Below are positions 61,595 through 64,000 of a stretch of 64,000 bases of DNA, one piece after another. Below the pieces are notes generated by a model. The model made no database searches. It was not told the origin of the DNA and saw nothing but the letters and a program-made list of their open reading frames with translations. The first letter of the stretch is position 1, and each line of letters starts with the position of its first letter. Location of the stretch: the NCBI RefSeq assembly GCF_008710275.1, contig NZ_VYQE01000003.1:124001-188000 (forward strand), read 5' to 3'. The position numbers were made by a program, and so were the translations under genes. This stretch comes from Histidinibacterium aquaticum (lineage in GTDB: Bacteria > Pseudomonadota > Alphaproteobacteria > Rhodobacterales > Rhodobacteraceae).

Positions 61595-63006
61595 CCGCGC
61601 AGCCGCCCGGGGAGGCGGTTGGCCCAGGTCGAGATGGTCCCCGCGCCGAGGCAGACGACCATGTCGCCGTCGGAGGCCTGTTCCCGTACGAGCCGCGTGA
61701 GGTCGTCCTCGTCGACGATGGCGCGCGCGTGGCGGTGGCCCGCCCGGATCAGCCCTGCGACGAGGTCGTCGCGGGATGCGCCCTCGATCGGGTCCTCGCC
61801 CGCCGAGTAGACGTCGGCGATGGCCACCACGTCGGCCTCGTTGAAGCACTTGCAGAACTCGTCGAAGAGCGAGTGCAGGCGCGAGTAGCGGTGCGGCTGG
61901 TGCACGGCGATCACCCGTCCTTCGCTCGCCTGCCGCGCGGCCTTCAGCACCGCGGCGATCTCGACCGGGTGATGGCCGTAGTCGTCGATCACCGTGACGC
62001 CGTTGACTTCGCCCACCCGGGTGAAGCGACGATTCACGCCGCCGAACTTCGCGAGGGCCTCGCGGATCTCGTCGACCTTCATGCCGAGGTGCCGCGCCAC
62101 GGCCACCGCCGAGAGCGCGTTCGAGACGTTGTGGTCGCCCGGCATCGGCAGGGTGCAGCCCTCGATGACGCGATCCTCCTTCTGGAGCGCCACGTCGAAA
62201 TGGGCGATGCCCTTGGCGTAGGTAAGGTTGATCGCCCGCACGTCGGCCTGGGTGTTGAAGCCGTAGGTCACGACCCGCCGGTCGGTGATCCTGGAGACCA
62301 GCGACTGCACCTGCGGATGGTCGGTGCAGCAGACCGCGAGGCCGTAGAAGGGGATGTTTGAGACGAAGTCGTAGAAGCCCTGGTGCAGCTTCTCCTCGGT
62401 GCCCCAGTGCTCCATGTGCTCGGGGTCGATGTTGGTGACGATGGCGATGGTCGCGGGCAGGCGGTTGAAGGTGCCGTCGCTCTCGTCGGCCTCGACCACC
62501 ATCCACTCGCCGTCGCCGCCGCGGGCGTTGGAGCCGTAGGCATGGATGATGCCGCCGTTGATGACGGTGGGATCGAAGTTGCCGTGGTCAAGCAGGGCCG
62601 CGACCATGGTGGTTGTCGTGGTCTTGCCGTGGGTCCCGGCCACCGCGATGTTCGACTTGAGCCGCATGAGCTCGGCCAGCATCTCGGCGCGGCGCACGAC
62701 CGGCAGACCCTGCCGGCGCGCCTCGTCGAGCTCGACGTTGCCGGGCTTGATCGCCGAGGAGATCACGACGACCTGCGCCTCGCCGAGGTTCTCGGCCGAC
62801 TGGCCCTCGAAGATATGCGCGCCGAGGCCGCGCAGGCGCTCGGTGATCGGCGAGGCCTTGAGATCGGAGCCCTGCACCACGTAGCCGTGGTTCAGCAGGA
62901 TCTCGGCGATCCCCGACATCCCGATGCCGCCGATCCCGACGAAGTGGATCGGCCCCACGTCGAGGGGAAGTTTCGTGGGGGCCATCATCTGCAGGCTTCC
63001 GTCCAT
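61591..63006 (-). CDS. murC: UDP-N-acetylmuramate--L-alanine ligase
   Basis: A 471-residue Mur ligase adding L-Ala to UDP-MurNAc. [18 protein letters not shown] (UDP-MurNAc binding), ATP loop [42 protein letters not shown], and C-terminal [14 protein letters not shown] and FQPHRYSR-like HQPHRYSRL. Full length. It follows murG after 13 bases. Confidence 0.96.
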   Translation of the reverse strand: MDGSLQMMAPTKLPLDVGPIHFVGIGGIGMSGIAEILLNHGYVVQGSDLKASPITERLRGLGAHIFEGQSAENLGEAQVVVISSAIKPGNVELDEARRQGLPVVRRAEMLAELMRLKSNIAVAGTHGKTTTTTMVAALLDHGNFDPTVINGGIIHAYGSNARGGDGEWMVVEADESDGTFNRLPATIAIVTNIDPEHMEHWGTEEKLHQGFYDFVSNIPFYGLAVCCTDHPQVQSLVSRITDRRVVTYGFNTQADVRAINLTYAKGIAHFDVALQKEDRVIEGCTLPMPGDHNVSNALSAVAVARHLGMKVDEIREALAKFGGVNRRFTRVGEVNGVTVIDDYGHHPVEIAAVLKAARQASEGRVIAVHQPHRYSRLHSLFDEFCKCFNEADVVAIADVYSAGEDPIEGASRDDLVAGLIRAGHRHARAIVDEDDLTRLVREQASDGDMVVCLGAGTISTWANRLPGRLRG

Positions 63007-63019
63007 TGTCTCGAGTCCT

Positions 63020-64000
63020 TCACTGCCCGACCATGTTTTCGACCAGAGCGACCAGCCGGTCGGTCGCATCCGGTTTTCCTTGTGCCGCCGCCTCTCGCGC
63101 CATGCGCGCCGCGCCGTCCGGATCGCCCAGCACCAGCGCGATCTGCTCCGACAGCGGGGCCACCTCGAAGCGGCTCTCAGGCATCAGGATCGCGGCACCC
63201 GCCTCGGTCAGCGCCCGGGCGTTGGCGGTCTGCTCGTCCCGGATGGCGCTGGCCAGCGGCACCAGGATCGAGGGCCGTCCGATCACCGAGACGTCGGCGA
63301 CGGTCGAGGCCCCGGAGCGGCAGATCACCAGCTGCGCCTCGGACATCCGCTCGGGCACGTCCGAGAAGAAGGTCTGGACGTCGGCGTCGATCCCCTGCTC
63401 GTAGTAATAGGAGGCAACCCGCTCCACGTCCTCTTCCCTGGCCTGATGGCTGACACGGACATGACGCCGGATGTCGCGGGGGAGTTCCGAAATCGCGGGC
63501 GGCACGATGTCCGACAGGATCCGCGCGCCCTGCGAGCCGCCGATCACCAGCACCGACATCGGGTAGTCGCCCGGCGGGATGTAGGGGGCGCCGGCCTTCT
63601 CCAGAACGGCGGCGCGCACCGGGTTGCCCACGTGCTCGGCCTCGACGCCCTCGGGCAGCTCGGTCGGCCATGTGCCGCAGGCGACGCGGTCGACGCGCTT
63701 GGCGAAGAGCGCGTTGACCCGGCCCAGCACACCGTTCTGCTCGTGGATCAGCGTCGGGATGCCCAGCGTCTTGGCCGCCGAGAGGGCGGGGATCGTGGGA
63801 TAGCCGCCGAAGCCCGCCACGACCGCGGGCCGGTCGCGGCGCATGGACCGCCGGGCGGAGATCGCGCCGCCCAGGACCTTGAAGGGCACGCCCGCCTTGG
63901 CCAGCGGGCCGCCGCGCGCGAAGGTGGCCGAGGAGATGACCTCCTGCTCGACCGCCTCCGGGAAGCCGCCCGAGTAGCGCGCGCCGCGCGCGTCGGTCGA
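63020..64000 (-). CDS. murG: UDP-GlcNAc:undecaprenyl-PP-MurNAc-pentapeptide transferase (5' end outside window)
   Basis: The last 327 or so residues of MurG, which makes lipid II at the inner membrane face. Visible: [36 protein letters not shown], the GT-B nucleotide site [36 protein letters not shown] (uracil/diphosphate binding) and [10 protein letters not shown]. The N-terminal roughly 35-40 residues with the first GGTGGH loop lie beyond 64000. Confidence 0.96.
   Translation of the reverse strand, partial: STDARGARYSGGFPEAVEQEVISSATFARGGPLAKAGVPFKVLGGAISARRSMRRDRPAVVAGFGGYPTIPALSAAKTLGIPTLIHEQNGVLGRVNALFAKRVDRVACGTWPTELPEGVEAEHVGNPVRAAVLEKAGAPYIPPGDYPMSVLVIGGSQGARILSDIVPPAISELPRDIRRHVRVSHQAREEDVERVASYYYEQGIDADVQTFFSDVPERMSEAQLVICRSGASTVADVSVIGRPSILVPLASAIRDEQTANARALTEAGAAILMPESRFEVAPLSEQIALVLGDPDGAARMAREAAAQGKPDATDRLVALVENMVGQ

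Noticed and set aside
1-64000. Prophage, insertion sequence, defence system or biosynthetic gene cluster
   Set aside because: No integrase, transposase, restriction, toxin-antitoxin, CRISPR-Cas, PKS or NRPS-like protein was found; the genes are chromosomal core or lineage-typical accessory.

Overview
The window is a high-GC stretch of chromosome (roughly 70% G+C by eye) from an alphaproteobacterium, almost certainly order Rhodobacterales (Roseobacter/Paracoccaceae type). The call rests on gene content and order: BolA, J-domain protein, cobS and cobT in one neighbourhood; an RTX protein ending in a Hint domain; DUF2484 small membrane proteins inside the mur cluster; and the order murG-murC-murB-ddl-ftsQ-ftsA-ftsZ-lpxC-bamD-recN. 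All start codons and products were judged from the sequence alone. No rRNA, tRNA, CRISPR array, insertion sequence or prophage was seen.

Layout. 1-4.3 kb: the 3' part of the sulfolipid gene sqdB, then a small surface-glycan cluster on the minus strand (coiled-coil protein, DXD glycosyltransferase, and a large glycosyltransferase-like protein that appears to start at ATT). 4.4-14.1 kb: a self-contained uptake and CoA-activation locus made of two convergent operons. The plus operon is tetR, crotonase-fold protein, acyl-CoA ligase and two MaoC-like proteins. The minus operon is a LIV-type ABC transporter (binding protein, two ATPases, two permeases) and an alpha/beta hydrolase. Each operon begins at a near-identical 26-bp palindrome, so one TetR protein probably controls both. 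14.1-25.4 kb: rRNA pseudouridine synthase, REP-like palindromes, lipoproteins, kynureninase, RTX-Hint protein, D-lyxose isomerase with a VOC protein, a class I amidotransferase hydrolase, and glcG with malate synthase G. 25.4-34.2 kb: pepN, PfpI protein, acyltransferase, two tandem lytic transglycosylases, gatB, bolA and a zinc-finger/J-domain protein.

34.2-49.4 kb: a membrane protein, a Tat-exported MsrB, an ECF sigma/anti-sigma pair, a GSCFA protein, the cobaltochelatase genes cobS and cobT (split by two other genes), aminopeptidase P, a DUF427 protein, a ClC channel, a GlcD-type FAD oxidoreductase, an alpha/beta hydrolase whose nucleophile position is glycine, and a SnoaL-like protein. 49.4-64 kb: DNA repair (recN), outer-membrane assembly (bamD), lipid A (lpxC), a DMT transporter behind a LacI-type palindrome, then the division and cell-wall genes ftsZ, ftsA, ftsQ, ddl, murB, four tiny membrane proteins, murC and the start-truncated murG.

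The most promising unknowns are the TetR-controlled 4.4-14.1 kb locus (unusual catalytic-residue losses, matching operators, structured RNA between transporter genes), the nest of four translationally linked small membrane proteins between murC and murB, the apparent ATT start, and the nucleophile-less hydrolase.
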